Part shown: piece after piece, positions 45,830 through 53,978 of the stretch
How positions within the stretch are numbered: position 1 is the first letter of the stretch
Layout: each line of letters begins with the position of its first letter
Assembly (NCBI RefSeq): GCF_001613405.1
Contig: NZ_BDCH01000017.1
Coordinates: forward strand, 1 to 64,000
Reading direction: 5' to 3'
Source: Nocardia crassostreae
GTDB lineage: Bacteria > Actinomycetota > Actinomycetes > Mycobacteriales > Mycobacteriaceae
Length of the DNA stretch: 64,000 bases
Notes under the pieces: model-generated
Told to the model about the DNA's origin: nothing
Seen by the model: only the letters and a program-made list of their open reading frames with translations
The model's database searches: none
Program-made: the position numbers and the translations under genes

Positions 45830-46885
45830 CTATTCGAGGTAGTCATGGAGCAACCGCGAGCGTGATGGGTGGCGGAGCTTCGACATCGTCTTCGACTCGA
45901 TCTGGCGGATCCGCTCGCGGGTGACACCGTAGATCGTCCCGATGTCGTCGAGGGTCCGGGGCCGCCCATCGTCCAGGCCGTAGCGCAGGCGCATGATGCT
46001 GGATTCACGCTCGCTGAGTGTGTCGAGTACTGCCCGCAACTGCTCCTGCAGCAGGGTGAACGCCACCGCCTCGACAGCCTCGACGGCCTCGACGGCCTCG
46101 GAGTCTTCGATGAGATCACCGAACTGGGTTGTGCCATCGTCACCGAGGGTCTGATCCAATGAGATCGGTTCCCGTGCGATCTGCCGAATTTCGAGAACCC
46201 GCGCGGGGGTAATCTCCAATTCGTCGGCAAGCTCGTCGACGGTGACCTCACGCCCCAGCTGCTGAAACAGTTCGCGCTCAACACGTCCGAGCTTGTTGAT
46301 GATCTCCACCATGTGCACCGGTATCCGAATGGTGCGGGACTGGTCGGCCATGGCGCGAGAAATCGCCTGGCGGATCCACCAGGTGGCATAGGTCGAGAAC
46401 TTGAATCCTTTGCTGTAGTCGAACTTTTCGACCGCCCGCACCAGACCCAGATTGCCCTCCTGGATCAGGTCGAGGAAAGCCATACCGCGTCCGGTGTAGC
46501 GCTTGGCGATCGATACAACCAGGCGCAGATTCGCCTCGAGCAGATGATCTTTGGCTGCGATGCCGTCGCGCACGACCCAGGTCAGGTCCCGGCGGCGCGC
46601 GACCGTGAGACCCGAGGGATCGCAAGACTCGGCACACAGCTTCTCCGCCGCGTACAACCCGACCTCGATGCGGACCGCGAGATCGACCTCTTCGGCCGCG
46701 GAGAGCAAGGGAACTCGCCCGATCTGCTTCAGATACGCACGGGTCGAATCCCCCGCGGCGGTGAGCTCGGCCTCCTTGCGCGCCCGTAGCAGCGCCGGGG
46801 ACTTCTCCTCATCCCAGACGCCATCATGCTCCGCCACGGCGGCCGTGGAGTCTCGGTCGTTCGTTTCGCCCGCGGTCTTTGCCAC
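45830..46885 (-). CDS. SigA-like (group 1/2) RNA polymerase sigma factor, accessory copy
   Basis: A 351-residue sigma-70. Region 1.2 has DSTRAYLKQIGRVPLL; region 2 has NLRLVVSIAKRYTGRGMAFL, LIQEGNLGLVRAVEKFDYSK and FKFSTYATWWIRQAISRAMA; region 4 has RTLDDIGTIYGVTRERIRQI then SKTMSKLRHPSRS. It matches housekeeping SigA nearly motif for motif but lacks the long acidic N-terminal region 1.1. Near region 3.2 is an expanded EAVEAVEAVEAVAF run from a 9-bp DNA repeat. GTG 46885 is chosen because GGAGAGG lies 5 nt upstream; the frame is open to 46963. It should recognise SigA-like promoters. It lies in the segment between the two nei copies. Confidence 0.88.
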   Translation of the reverse strand: MAKTAGETNDRDSTAAVAEHDGVWDEEKSPALLRARKEAELTAAGDSTRAYLKQIGRVPLLSAAEEVDLAVRIEVGLYAAEKLCAESCDPSGLTVARRRDLTWVVRDGIAAKDHLLEANLRLVVSIAKRYTGRGMAFLDLIQEGNLGLVRAVEKFDYSKGFKFSTYATWWIRQAISRAMADQSRTIRIPVHMVEIINKLGRVERELFQQLGREVTVDELADELEITPARVLEIRQIAREPISLDQTLGDDGTTQFGDLIEDSEAVEAVEAVEAVAFTLLQEQLRAVLDTLSERESSIMRLRYGLDDGRPRTLDDIGTIYGVTRERIRQIESKTMSKLRHPSRSRLLHDYLE

Positions 46886-47055
46886 ATTCGCCTCTCCGAG
46901 AGATTCGGGTGGCATCGCGATTCGAGAAACTGGACCGCAGAGAGGCCTCGAGCGGTTCGGCAATCACCGGAACCACTGACCAGCCTACTGGCAACAGACC
47001 AGTCCAAGCGACTACCGCACGCGGCGTACCTCAGGCCACGCCCGGCACGGCCCTC

Positions 47056-47256
47056 GTCACCGCGCAGTGTGAAATGGTTCAACGCTGAAAAAGGCTTCGG
47101 CTTCATCGCCCAGGACGGCGGTGGCCCGGACGTCTTCGTGCACTACTCGGCCCTGAGCGGCGCGGGTTACAAATCCCTCGACGAGGGTCAGCGCGTCGAG
47201 TTCTCGGTGGAGCAGGGCCAGAAGGGCCCCACGCCACGGACGTCCGCGCCGTCTGA
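47056..47256 (+). pseudogene. Decayed cold-shock protein (CspA family) gene
   Basis: SVKWFNAEKGFGFIAQDGGG, then DVFVHYSALSGAGYKSLDEG and QRVEFSVEQGQKGP, is a near-complete CspA-type domain with both RNA-binding motifs. No ATG precedes it: the usual first codons (Met-Ala-Gln-Gly-Thr) are shortened to GCGCAG directly before TGTGAAATGG. After QKGP the frame is lost: one base is missing in GGCCCCACGCC, and the normal ending TDVRAV-stop is read in the next frame, at TGA 47254-47256. A GTG within SVKW could start a product, but with the wrong C-terminus. Confidence 0.75.
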
Positions 47257-48004
47257 TTCCGCGCGATCGACTCCTGGAGAGTTTCGCATCGAGGTCGGTG
47301 CGAAGCTCTTCTACATCGGGCGGTCTGGACCGGGACACGATCAGGGGCCGGGATTCGGCTCTTCGATGAGCCTGGACGGGTGCTACCGCATGTTACCGAG
47401 CAGTGCGGTAAAGGTGGCGAATTCTCCTGGAGGAACACAGATTCGCCGGTGTGGTAGCTGGTCGAGCGCGACAGGGAACCGGTCGCTGGGAGTGACTACT
47501 GTGCGGCGTGGCCGGTCGGTTGTGGTGTGCTGACGTCCGATCCAGGCGTGCATGTCCGGTGAGTCGATACTGGGCAGAGGGATGACCGCGTGTGCCCAAT
47601 CCAGTCCGACGACCGCTGGGGCAGCGGCTGCCACGCTCACGATCACAGCGTCGGTGCTGTGCCAGTCTAGACGCATTGCCGGACCCGCCTTTCGCTACAC
47701 CCACTGAGGAAGAGGTCCGTAGCGAATGGACAGGCTCGGCAGCGGTGAAAGCCCCTGCAGTCAACGATAGGCGCAATCGTCGGACGCATGTCGGTCATGG
47801 ACGAAGTTCGCCGTACCGGGTAATAGTGTCGGCCGGGCTCGATGGGTATAACGTGAACTGATGGTGACCGCTCGTACATCGCCGTCCCGGCGGTGTCCTC
47901 ACCTCTTACCCGGCCGGTCGATGGCCAGACAGGAGCGCCTCGATGACGCTGCTCCACAAAGGTTTTCATGATCGAACAACCCCGGACCGGACCAGGTGCG
48001 GTCG
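47257..48004. other. Accessory spacer between the csp remnant and the 48005 gene
   Basis: Apart from one weak minus-strand ORF (47383-47676), this 750-bp stretch shows no gene I can support. Short frames lack ribosome sites and recognisable motifs. G+C is lower and codon bias weaker than in the flanks by eye, consistent with decayed sequence. Confidence 0.4.
47383..47676 (-). CDS. Hypothetical small protein
   Basis: A 97-residue frame from an ATG with a weak AAAGG site about 11 nt upstream. The sequence (MRLDWHSTDAVIVSVAAAAP, and HTTTDRPRRTVVTPSDRFPV) has no motif I recognise; the N-terminal half alternates hydrophobic residues like a STAS-type strand-helix fold. It might be a fragment. Confidence 0.3.
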   Translation of the reverse strand: MRLDWHSTDAVIVSVAAAAPAVVGLDWAHAVIPLPSIDSPDMHAWIGRQHTTTDRPRRTVVTPSDRFPVALDQLPHRRICVPPGEFATFTALLGNMR

Positions 48005-48355
48005 ATGAGCACCCACGATGAAACGGCAGGCGACCGGCAGGCGGCGTGGAACGACAACGCCGGCGAGCTCACCGACGACGACGCCGGGGTCGCAGCGTTT
48101 CTGACCCTCGGTGACGATGTCGTACGCAACCTGCTGGATGTGCTGCAGCGCCTGGACCGGATCCGCGGCGTCGTCGAGGACACCAAATCCACACTGCTAC
48201 AGGTGGGTTCGGCCAGCATCGACCTACGCGATCTGATCGCGCGACTGGAGACCGACCTACGTAGCGCGAACACCGCGATGCTCGCCATCACCGGCAACTG
48301 GCTGATGTCCTTGCCCGAGCGTCAAGGACCCCTCACCATCCGCTCACCCCGCTGA
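48005..48355 (+). CDS. Hypothetical helical protein
   Basis: A 116-residue acidic protein. Residues ~35-95 predict a long amphipathic coiled coil (VVRNLLDVLQRLDRIRGVVE, then LIARLETDLRSANTAMLAIT). No signal peptide or transmembrane segment. The start is either ATG 48005 or GTG 47996. No family recognised. It is the last gene of the accessory segment before the intact nei. Confidence 0.5.
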   Translation: MSTHDETAGDRQAAWNDNAGELTDDDAGVAAFLTLGDDVVRNLLDVLQRLDRIRGVVEDTKSTLLQVGSASIDLRDLIARLETDLRSANTAMLAITGNWLMSLPERQGPLTIRSPR

Positions 48356-48521
48356 AGTCCTGCACGAGCCCGAAACACGCCCGATCGGAGAGGCGGGTCC
48401 GGTTATCTCGGGGCGAGGTTCCGCGCCTGGACACGCAGGTTGACGACGCCCCCGGCTGGGGCGCTGACCCGCCGGAGCTTCGTCACATGGTGAGAGAAGT
48501 CGATCCAGCCCTGATCGGTGT

Positions 48522-49334
48522 TCAATGGGGCTGGCAGGTCGGGCACCAGAACAGGTTTCGGGCATCCAGAACCGAGTGCAGAACCGTGGTACCGCATAGG
48601 CGGCAGGGGTTTCCGGCTCGGCGGTAGACGTAGGTGCGCGGCTTGTCCTTGGCGTAGGCCGGTGCACCGTGATCATCCTCGGGGCGGACGACGACGATCT
48701 TACCGCTGCGAACGCCGACCTTCATGAGGTCGACCAGGTCGGCCCACATCGCTTGCCATTCTTCGTAAGCGAGTTCGGCACCGGGGCGGTCCGGCGAGAT
48801 GCCGTGGCGGAAAAGAACTTCGGCTCGATAGACATTGCCGACCCCGGCCAGGATCTTCTGGTCCATGAGCAGGGCGCCGATGGGACGCTGGGAGCGGTGG
48901 ATACGGGCCCAGGCGCGATCCGGTTCGGCGTCCTTGCGCAGCGGGTCGGGGCCGAGGCGGTCGATGAGGGCGGCGACCTCGGGTTCGAGGAGGATTTCGC
49001 AGGCGGCGGGGCCGCGCAGGTCGGTGCCGTAGACCTCGCCGGTGCGGCCGCCGCCGATGAGGCGCATGCGGACCTGGCCGACGGGTTCGCCGAGGGGATA
49101 GGGGGATTCGGTGAAGGCGCCGTACAGGCCCAGGTGGACGTGCACGATCAGGCCCGAATCGTAGTGGTGCAGCAGGTGTTTGCCCCAGGCTTCGGCGCGG
49201 GTCAGGACCCGGCCGTCGAGGCGGGCCGCGTCATCGGCGAAACGGCCCTGGGGGCTCGACACTCGAACCTGACCGTCGGCGAAACGCTTGTGGTGCAGTT
49301 TCGCCAGGCGGTGCAGCGTATGGCCTTCCGGCAC
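48522..49334 (-). CDS. nei: Fpg/Nei family DNA glycosylase (endonuclease VIII-like)
   Basis: A 270-residue base-excision repair glycosylase/AP lyase. It begins MPEGHTLHRLAK: after Met removal Pro is the catalytic nucleophile and Glu the second key residue. The helix-two-turn-helix contains QKILAGVGNVYRAEVLF, and the C-terminal zinc finger is CRLCG with WCPTCQ. It removes oxidised pyrimidines or related lesions. It lies 3 nt from rpiB, as in mycobacteria (Rv2464c-Rv2465c). Upstream on the map a truncated paralogue remains at 44655-44988. Confidence 0.92.
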   Translation of the reverse strand: MPEGHTLHRLAKLHHKRFADGQVRVSSPQGRFADDAARLDGRVLTRAEAWGKHLLHHYDSGLIVHVHLGLYGAFTESPYPLGEPVGQVRMRLIGGGRTGEVYGTDLRGPAACEILLEPEVAALIDRLGPDPLRKDAEPDRAWARIHRSQRPIGALLMDQKILAGVGNVYRAEVLFRHGISPDRPGAELAYEEWQAMWADLVDLMKVGVRSGKIVVVRPEDDHGAPAYAKDKPRTYVYRRAGNPCRLCGTTVLHSVLDARNLFWCPTCQPH

Positions 49335-49337
49335 AGG

Positions 49338-49811
49338 TCAGTACGCGGGGACGGCGGGGGCGACGCCGGTCTTCTCGTACTCGGCGAGGATGTCGATGCG
49401 GCGCTGGTGGCGCTCCTCACCGGACCAGGGGGTGGTGATGAAGGCGTCGACGATGGCGAGCGCCTCGGACAGCGTGTGCATGCGGCCGCCGATGCCGGCG
49501 AGCTGGGCATTATTGTGCTGGCGGGCCAGCTGGGCGGTTTCCACGCTCCAGGTCAGGGCACAGCGGGCGCCGGGGACCTTGTTGGCGGCGATCTGCTCGC
49601 CATTGCCGGAGCCGCCGAAGACCAGGCCCAGCGAGCCCGGGTCGGCGACGGTGCGGCGGGCCGCCTCGATGCAGAAGGCCGGGTAGTCGTCGAGGGCGTC
49701 GTATTCGAGAGCGCCGCAGTCGACGACCTCGTGGCCCTGCCCCTCCAGGTGAGCCTTGACGTGGTTCTTCAGTTCGAAGCCGGCATGGTCGGCACCCAGG
49801 TATACGCGCAT
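49338..49811 (-). CDS. rpiB: Ribose-5-phosphate isomerase B
   Basis: A 157-residue RpiB interconverting ribose-5-P and ribulose-5-P. Motifs: VYLGADHAGFELK at the N-terminus, VVDCGALEYDALDDYP, and GLVFGGSGNGEQIAANK. In the last, the E. coli catalytic Cys position is not Cys and Glu follows SGNG, the arrangement seen in the Mycobacterium enzyme where Glu is the base. ATG 49811 begins MRVYLGADHAG; the frame is open to 49835. Probably co-transcribed with nei. Confidence 0.94.
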   Translation of the reverse strand: MRVYLGADHAGFELKNHVKAHLEGQGHEVVDCGALEYDALDDYPAFCIEAARRTVADPGSLGLVFGGSGNGEQIAANKVPGARCALTWSVETAQLARQHNNAQLAGIGGRMHTLSEALAIVDAFITTPWSGEERHQRRIDILAEYEKTGVAPAVPAY

Positions 49812-49852
49812 GGCAGCGATTCTGTCAGGAGCCAACTCTCGGGACTCTCAGG

Positions 49853-49945
49853 GGGCTCCGCCCCCGAACCCCCAGGCAACTCCCGCGGGCTCCGCCCCCC
49901 GAACCCCCAGGCAACTCCCGCGGGCTCCGCACCCAAACCACCAGC
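49853..49945. repeat. Tandem 34/35-bp GC-rich repeat
   Basis: Units begin GGGCTCCGCCCCC at 49853 and 49887 (34 and 35 nt), each continuing GAACCCCCAGGCAACTCCCG; a third, degenerate unit begins at 49922. It lies between the divergent rpiB and M48 protease starts, so it sits in both promoters. Related GGGCTCCGCCC-type repeats are common intergenic sequences in actinobacteria. Confidence 0.8.
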
Positions 49946-49985
49946 GCACCGGCGGGCGCGTCGAGAACTGAATAGAGTGCAGGTC

Positions 49986-51362
49986 ATGACGTCCGACGAT
50001 CGACCATTGCCGCCGACCGCGCATGCGGGGGGACCTCCGGCCACCGGGCAGCCGGGCTGGAATCCGGTGACCGGTATGTCCGGGTGGAATCCGCACGTGG
50101 GGCCGCCGGGGTGGGCTCCGCAGCAGGCTTATTCGCCGCCGCAGATTCCGCCACATCAGCACACTCGCGGCCTGTCGCCGTTCGGGATGCCCGCGCGGCA
50201 CAGCTGGGAGATCCCGCTGCTGGTGGTCGTGGTGGTGATGACCGCCCTCGTGTATCTGTTCGCCGTGCTGATGCTGGTCACCGGCACGCTGAACGACTAT
50301 GTGCTGATCATGGTGTTCGCGCCGGTACTGCTGTGGATCGGGCGCGGTATGAACTACGCGACCCTGCGCGTGAACGGCGTGAGGATATCGCCGACGCAGT
50401 TCCCCGAGGGCTATCGGATGGTGCAGGAGGCGGCGGCGCGCCTCGGTATGAAGGAAGCGCCGGACGCCTACGTGGTGCTCGGCAACGGCGCCATCAATGC
50501 CTTCGCCTCCGGGCACGGGTTCCGGCGATTCGTGGCCGTCAACAGCGATCTGTTCGAAATCGGCGGCGCCGCACGGCAGCCCGATGCGCTGGCATTCATC
50601 ATCGGCCACGAGGTCGGGCACATCGCGGCCGGGCACGTCTCCTACTGGCGGCAGTTCGGCATGTTCCTGGTGCCGTTCCTGCCGGGCCTGGGCAGTTCGC
50701 TGATCCGCTCGCAGGAGTACACGGCCGACAACTACGGCTACTGCAACCGGCACACCGGGGCTCCCGCCGCCATGCAGACCCTGGCCGGGGGCAAGTACCT
50801 CAACAGCCTGGTGAGCTTCGACGAGATGGCCGATCGCGCCGCCGTCGAGAAGGGCGGCTTCATCTGGTTCGTGAATGCCATGTCCAGCCATCCGGTGCTG
50901 ACCTGGCGCATGTGGGCGCTGCGCGACCGCAGTCGGCACGGGCGGCTGTTCCTGCGCCCGAGCGCGCCCATGCAGCCGCCGACCCCGCCGCCGTACGGCT
51001 ATCCGCCGTATCCGCAAGGGCCACAAGGTCAGCCGTACCCGTATCCGCAGGGTGGATACGGCGACACCCCGACGCAGTACAGCGTCGGCGGACCCGGCGG
51101 CGGACCCATGCCGTACCCCAACCCCGGCGGGTACGGCGGCCCGCCGCCCTACTCCCCCGGCGGCTATGGCGACAGCGGCTGGGCCGGTCCGGGCGGATAC
51201 GGCAGCCCGGCCGATTCCGGCGGGTACACCAGTTCGCCGACACAGTCCGAACCCGGGTCGGGATCACCGAGCTCGTCCGATTCGGGCAGCTCGTCGAGCT
51301 CCTCCGACTCGGGCGGCTCGTCGGGTTCCTCGGATTCAGGCTCGTCGAGCTCGTCGGGCTAG
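49986..51362 (+). CDS. M48-family membrane zinc metalloprotease (HtpX-like)
   Basis: A 458-residue membrane protease. A Pro/Gly-rich N-terminus (~1-75) precedes two hydrophobic segments (IPLLVVVVVMTALVYLFAVL and LNDYVLIMVFAPVLLWIG). The catalytic motif is LAFIIGHEVGHIAAGH with the third zinc ligand in SQEYTADNYG. The C-terminus (~340-458) is low-complexity: GGYGxxPPY units then a Ser run (SSDSGSSSSS). M48 enzymes degrade damaged membrane proteins or trim peptides. ATG 49986 opens MTSDDRPLPP; longer readings run into rpiB on the other strand. Confidence 0.87.
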   Translation: MTSDDRPLPPTAHAGGPPATGQPGWNPVTGMSGWNPHVGPPGWAPQQAYSPPQIPPHQHTRGLSPFGMPARHSWEIPLLVVVVVMTALVYLFAVLMLVTGTLNDYVLIMVFAPVLLWIGRGMNYATLRVNGVRISPTQFPEGYRMVQEAAARLGMKEAPDAYVVLGNGAINAFASGHGFRRFVAVNSDLFEIGGAARQPDALAFIIGHEVGHIAAGHVSYWRQFGMFLVPFLPGLGSSLIRSQEYTADNYGYCNRHTGAPAAMQTLAGGKYLNSLVSFDEMADRAAVEKGGFIWFVNAMSSHPVLTWRMWALRDRSRHGRLFLRPSAPMQPPTPPPYGYPPYPQGPQGQPYPYPQGGYGDTPTQYSVGGPGGGPMPYPNPGGYGGPPPYSPGGYGDSGWAGPGGYGSPADSGGYTSSPTQSEPGSGSPSSSDSGSSSSSSDSGGSSGSSDSGSSSSSG

Positions 51363-51376
51363 AGCGCCGTGGTCAA

Positions 51377-51409
51377 CCGGCGGGGTCCGGCAAGTCCGGA
51401 CCCCGCCGG
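51377..51409. terminator. Bidirectional terminator after the M48 gene
   Basis: CCGGCGGGGTCCGG (51377-51390), loop CAAGT, CCGGACCCCGCCGG (51396-51409): a perfect 14-bp stem between converging stops at 51362 and 51418. Confidence 0.85.
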
Positions 51410-51417
51410 AATCCGCT

Positions 51418-52053
51418 TCAGTCGAATTCCGGATCCTCGGTGCGGGTGCGCTTGAGCTCGAAGAAGTGCGGGTAGGAGGCGAGGGCGACGACGCCGTCCC
51501 ACACCTTGCCCGCCTCCTCACCGCGCGGAATGCGGGAGAGCACCGGCCCGAAGAAGGCCACATCGTTGACGTGGATGGTCGGCGTGCCGACATCCTTGCC
51601 GACCTTGTCCATTCCGGCGTGATGCGAGGCGCGCAGGGCCTCGTCGTGGTCGGTGCTGTCGGCGGCCTCGATCAGTTCCGCGGGCAGACCGGTCTCGGCG
51701 AGCGCCTCGGCGATTACGGCCTTCAGCAGGTCCTCGCGGCCCTCGTACTCGGCGCGGCGATTGTGCAGGCGGGTGCCGAGCGCGGCGTAGAGCGGCGGCA
51801 GCACCTTGTCGCCGTGCGCCTGCGCGGCGGCGATGGCGACGCGCACCGGACCCCAGCCGGTCCGCATGAGCTCCTGGTACTGCTCGGGCAGGCCCTCGCG
51901 GTCCTCGTTCAGGACCGACAGGCTCATCACATGGAACTGGACCTCGATATCGCGCACCTGCTCGACCTCGAGAATCCAGCGGGAGGTGATCCAGCACCAC
52001 GGGCACAGCGGATCGAACCAGAAATCGACCCGATCCTTCTTGGCGTCGCTCAC
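51418..52053 (-). CDS. DsbA-fold mycothiol-dependent nitroreductase-like protein (Rv2466c type)
   Basis: A 211-residue thioredoxin-fold protein. The redox motif is in FWFDPLCPWCWITSRWILEV (CPWC), and GTPTIHVNDVAFFGPVLS holds the cis-Pro. The closest family I know is Rv2466c, a mycothiol-dependent reductase that activates nitro prodrugs; the neighbours (rpiB, pepN) also match. The frame is open to 52176, but GTG 52053 has AGGAAG at good spacing and starts just before the fold. Cytoplasmic, no signal peptide. Confidence 0.87.
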   Translation of the reverse strand: MSDAKKDRVDFWFDPLCPWCWITSRWILEVEQVRDIEVQFHVMSLSVLNEDREGLPEQYQELMRTGWGPVRVAIAAAQAHGDKVLPPLYAALGTRLHNRRAEYEGREDLLKAVIAEALAETGLPAELIEAADSTDHDEALRASHHAGMDKVGKDVGTPTIHVNDVAFFGPVLSRIPRGEEAGKVWDGVVALASYPHFFELKRTRTEDPEFD

Positions 52054-52222
52054 GGGAGCTTCCTTTCGCAGGGAATCCGGCCGGTGGGGAACGGCCGTTC
52101 CCCATGCGCAACAACAGACATTCTTCCCGGTATTTCCGCCGGGCCCCCGCAATCTCGCGTTAGGGTCGGATATCAAGCCTCATCGTCGGCGGCCGCCGCG
52201 CGCGGCGCAGGGAGGTTCGGCC

Positions 52223-53443
52223 ATGACCACACATTCCAGGTTCGTGATCGCGGGCGGCGGGCTCGCGGCGGCCAAGCTCGCGGAGGCCTTGCGGGCCAAT
52301 GATTTCGACGGCACCGTCCATCTGATCTGCGCGGAGGAGCGGCTGCCCTACGAGCGGCCGCCGCTGTCCAAGGACTGTCTGCTGGGCAAGAAGACGCCCG
52401 AGGACGCCATCGTGGATCCGGCGCAGTGGTATCGCGACCACCATATCGAGGTGCTGCTGGGCACCACCGTCACCGCCATCGATCGCGCCGCCAATACCGT
52501 TGCGCTGCCGGACGGTACGACCCTCAACTACGACAAACTGGCGCTGGCCACCGGATCCCGGCCGCGCAAGCTGCCGATTCCCGGCTCCGACGCGACCGGG
52601 GTGTACACGCTGCGCAATGCCGAGGACACCGAGGCGCTGCTGGAGATGTTCCGCGCCGCACGGCGATTGGTGGTGATCGGCGCCGGGTGGATCGGCCTGG
52701 AGGTGACGGCCGCGGACCGCAATGCCGGACTCGAGGTCACCGTGCTGGAGTCCTTGGCCGTACCGCTGCAGAACGCCCTGGGCCCGGAGATGGGCGCGGT
52801 CTTCGCCCAGCTGCACCGCGATCACGGCGTGGATCTGCGCTGCGAAACCCGGGTGGCCGAGATCGTGACCGCCGACGGGCGCGCCACCGGCGTCAAACTG
52901 GCCGACGACACCGTCATCGATGCCGATGCGGTGCTGGTGGCGGTGGGCGCGCGGCCGAATATCGAGCTCGCCGCCGACAGCGGCCTGGCCACCGACGGCG
53001 GCGTGCTGGTGGACGAGAGCCTGGCCACCAGCGATCCGGATATTGTCGCCATCGGGGATATCGCCGATCAGCAGCATCCGCTGCTGGGGCAGCGGATCCG
53101 GGTGGAGCACTGGGCGAATGCCCTCAATCAGCCCGCGGTCGCGGCCGCCACCATGATGGGCAAGCAGGCCGTCTACGACCGGCTGCCCTACTTCTTCACC
53201 GATCAGTACGACCTCGGGATGGAGTACACCGGATATGTGGCGCCCGGTCAGGACGCCCGCGTGGTGGTCCGCGGCGATCTCGGTAAGCGGGAGTTCGTGG
53301 CGTTCTGGCTGGATTCGGGCAATCGGGTGCTGGCGGGCATGAACGTTAATGTCTGGGACGTGACCGAGCGGATCAAGGAGCTGATCCTGAGCGGCGAACC
53401 GGTCGATCCGGAACGATTGGCCGATACGAGCGCGCCGCTATAG
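52223..53443 (+). CDS. FAD-dependent ferredoxin reductase-type oxidoreductase
   Basis: A 406-residue NAD(P)H:ferredoxin/rubredoxin reductase-like flavoprotein. FAD-binding VIAGGGLAAAKLAEALR near the N-terminus; RLPYERPPLSKDCLLG is diagnostic of the BphA4/ThcD group; the NAD site is LVVIGAGWIGLEVTAADRNA; TSDPDIVAIGDIA is the second FAD motif. GGGAGG precedes ATG 52223. The electron acceptor is not next door. It is divergent from the nitroreductase-like gene. Confidence 0.9.
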   Translation: MTTHSRFVIAGGGLAAAKLAEALRANDFDGTVHLICAEERLPYERPPLSKDCLLGKKTPEDAIVDPAQWYRDHHIEVLLGTTVTAIDRAANTVALPDGTTLNYDKLALATGSRPRKLPIPGSDATGVYTLRNAEDTEALLEMFRAARRLVVIGAGWIGLEVTAADRNAGLEVTVLESLAVPLQNALGPEMGAVFAQLHRDHGVDLRCETRVAEIVTADGRATGVKLADDTVIDADAVLVAVGARPNIELAADSGLATDGGVLVDESLATSDPDIVAIGDIADQQHPLLGQRIRVEHWANALNQPAVAAATMMGKQAVYDRLPYFFTDQYDLGMEYTGYVAPGQDARVVVRGDLGKREFVAFWLDSGNRVLAGMNVNVWDVTERIKELILSGEPVDPERLADTSAPL

Positions 53444-53561
53444 CCACCGACGTGATGACCGTCACATCGATCGAATCCGAAAGTACGTCGAAGACGCGGG
53501 TGGGGTTCCGACCTGTCCGTGAGAGCGCCACCGCGGCGCACCGCACCATAGGAGCCCCACC

Positions 53562-53963
53562 ATGAAGTACATGCTGATCAAGACCTACGCCCCCGCCGCC
53601 CACTGCGATACCCCGATGAACGAGTGGTCGATGGAGGAGATCCAGGCGCACATCGACTTCCAGCGCGTGCTCGGCGAGGAGCTCGCCAAGTCGGGCGAAC
53701 TGGTCGACGCCCAGGGTCTCGCGGGTCCGGACGAGGCCCGGCTGGTCAGCTCGGACGGGCGGTCCGCACCGGTGATCACCGACGGCCCGTTCCCCGAGAC
53801 CAAGGAATTCCTGGCGGGCTACTGGATCGTGGATGTGGACAGCCCGGAGCGGGCGATCGAGATCGCGGCCAAAGCCTCCTCGGGCCCCGGTCCAGGTGGT
53901 AAGCCGATCGGTGAGTACATCGAGGTGCGGGCGATCATGGGCGCACCGGCCACCGAGCTGTAG
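53562..53963 (+). CDS. DGPF (YCII-related) domain protein
   Basis: A 133-residue YCII-superfamily protein with VITDGPFPETKEFLAGYWIV carrying the DGPF motif. Such proteins are characteristically encoded beside ECF42-type sigma factors, and one starts 15 nt downstream here. The biochemical activity of DGPF proteins is not established. ATG preceded by GGAG. Confidence 0.9.
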   Translation: MKYMLIKTYAPAAHCDTPMNEWSMEEIQAHIDFQRVLGEELAKSGELVDAQGLAGPDEARLVSSDGRSAPVITDGPFPETKEFLAGYWIVDVDSPERAIEIAAKASSGPGPGGKPIGEYIEVRAIMGAPATEL

Positions 53964-53978
53964 CCGTTCGCACCGTAG

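Noticed and set aside
44655..48521. Integrative element or phage remnant
   Set aside because: No integrase, recombinase, IS or att-like exact direct repeat is visible; the nei copies are too diverged to be a target duplication. Kept only as an accessory segment.
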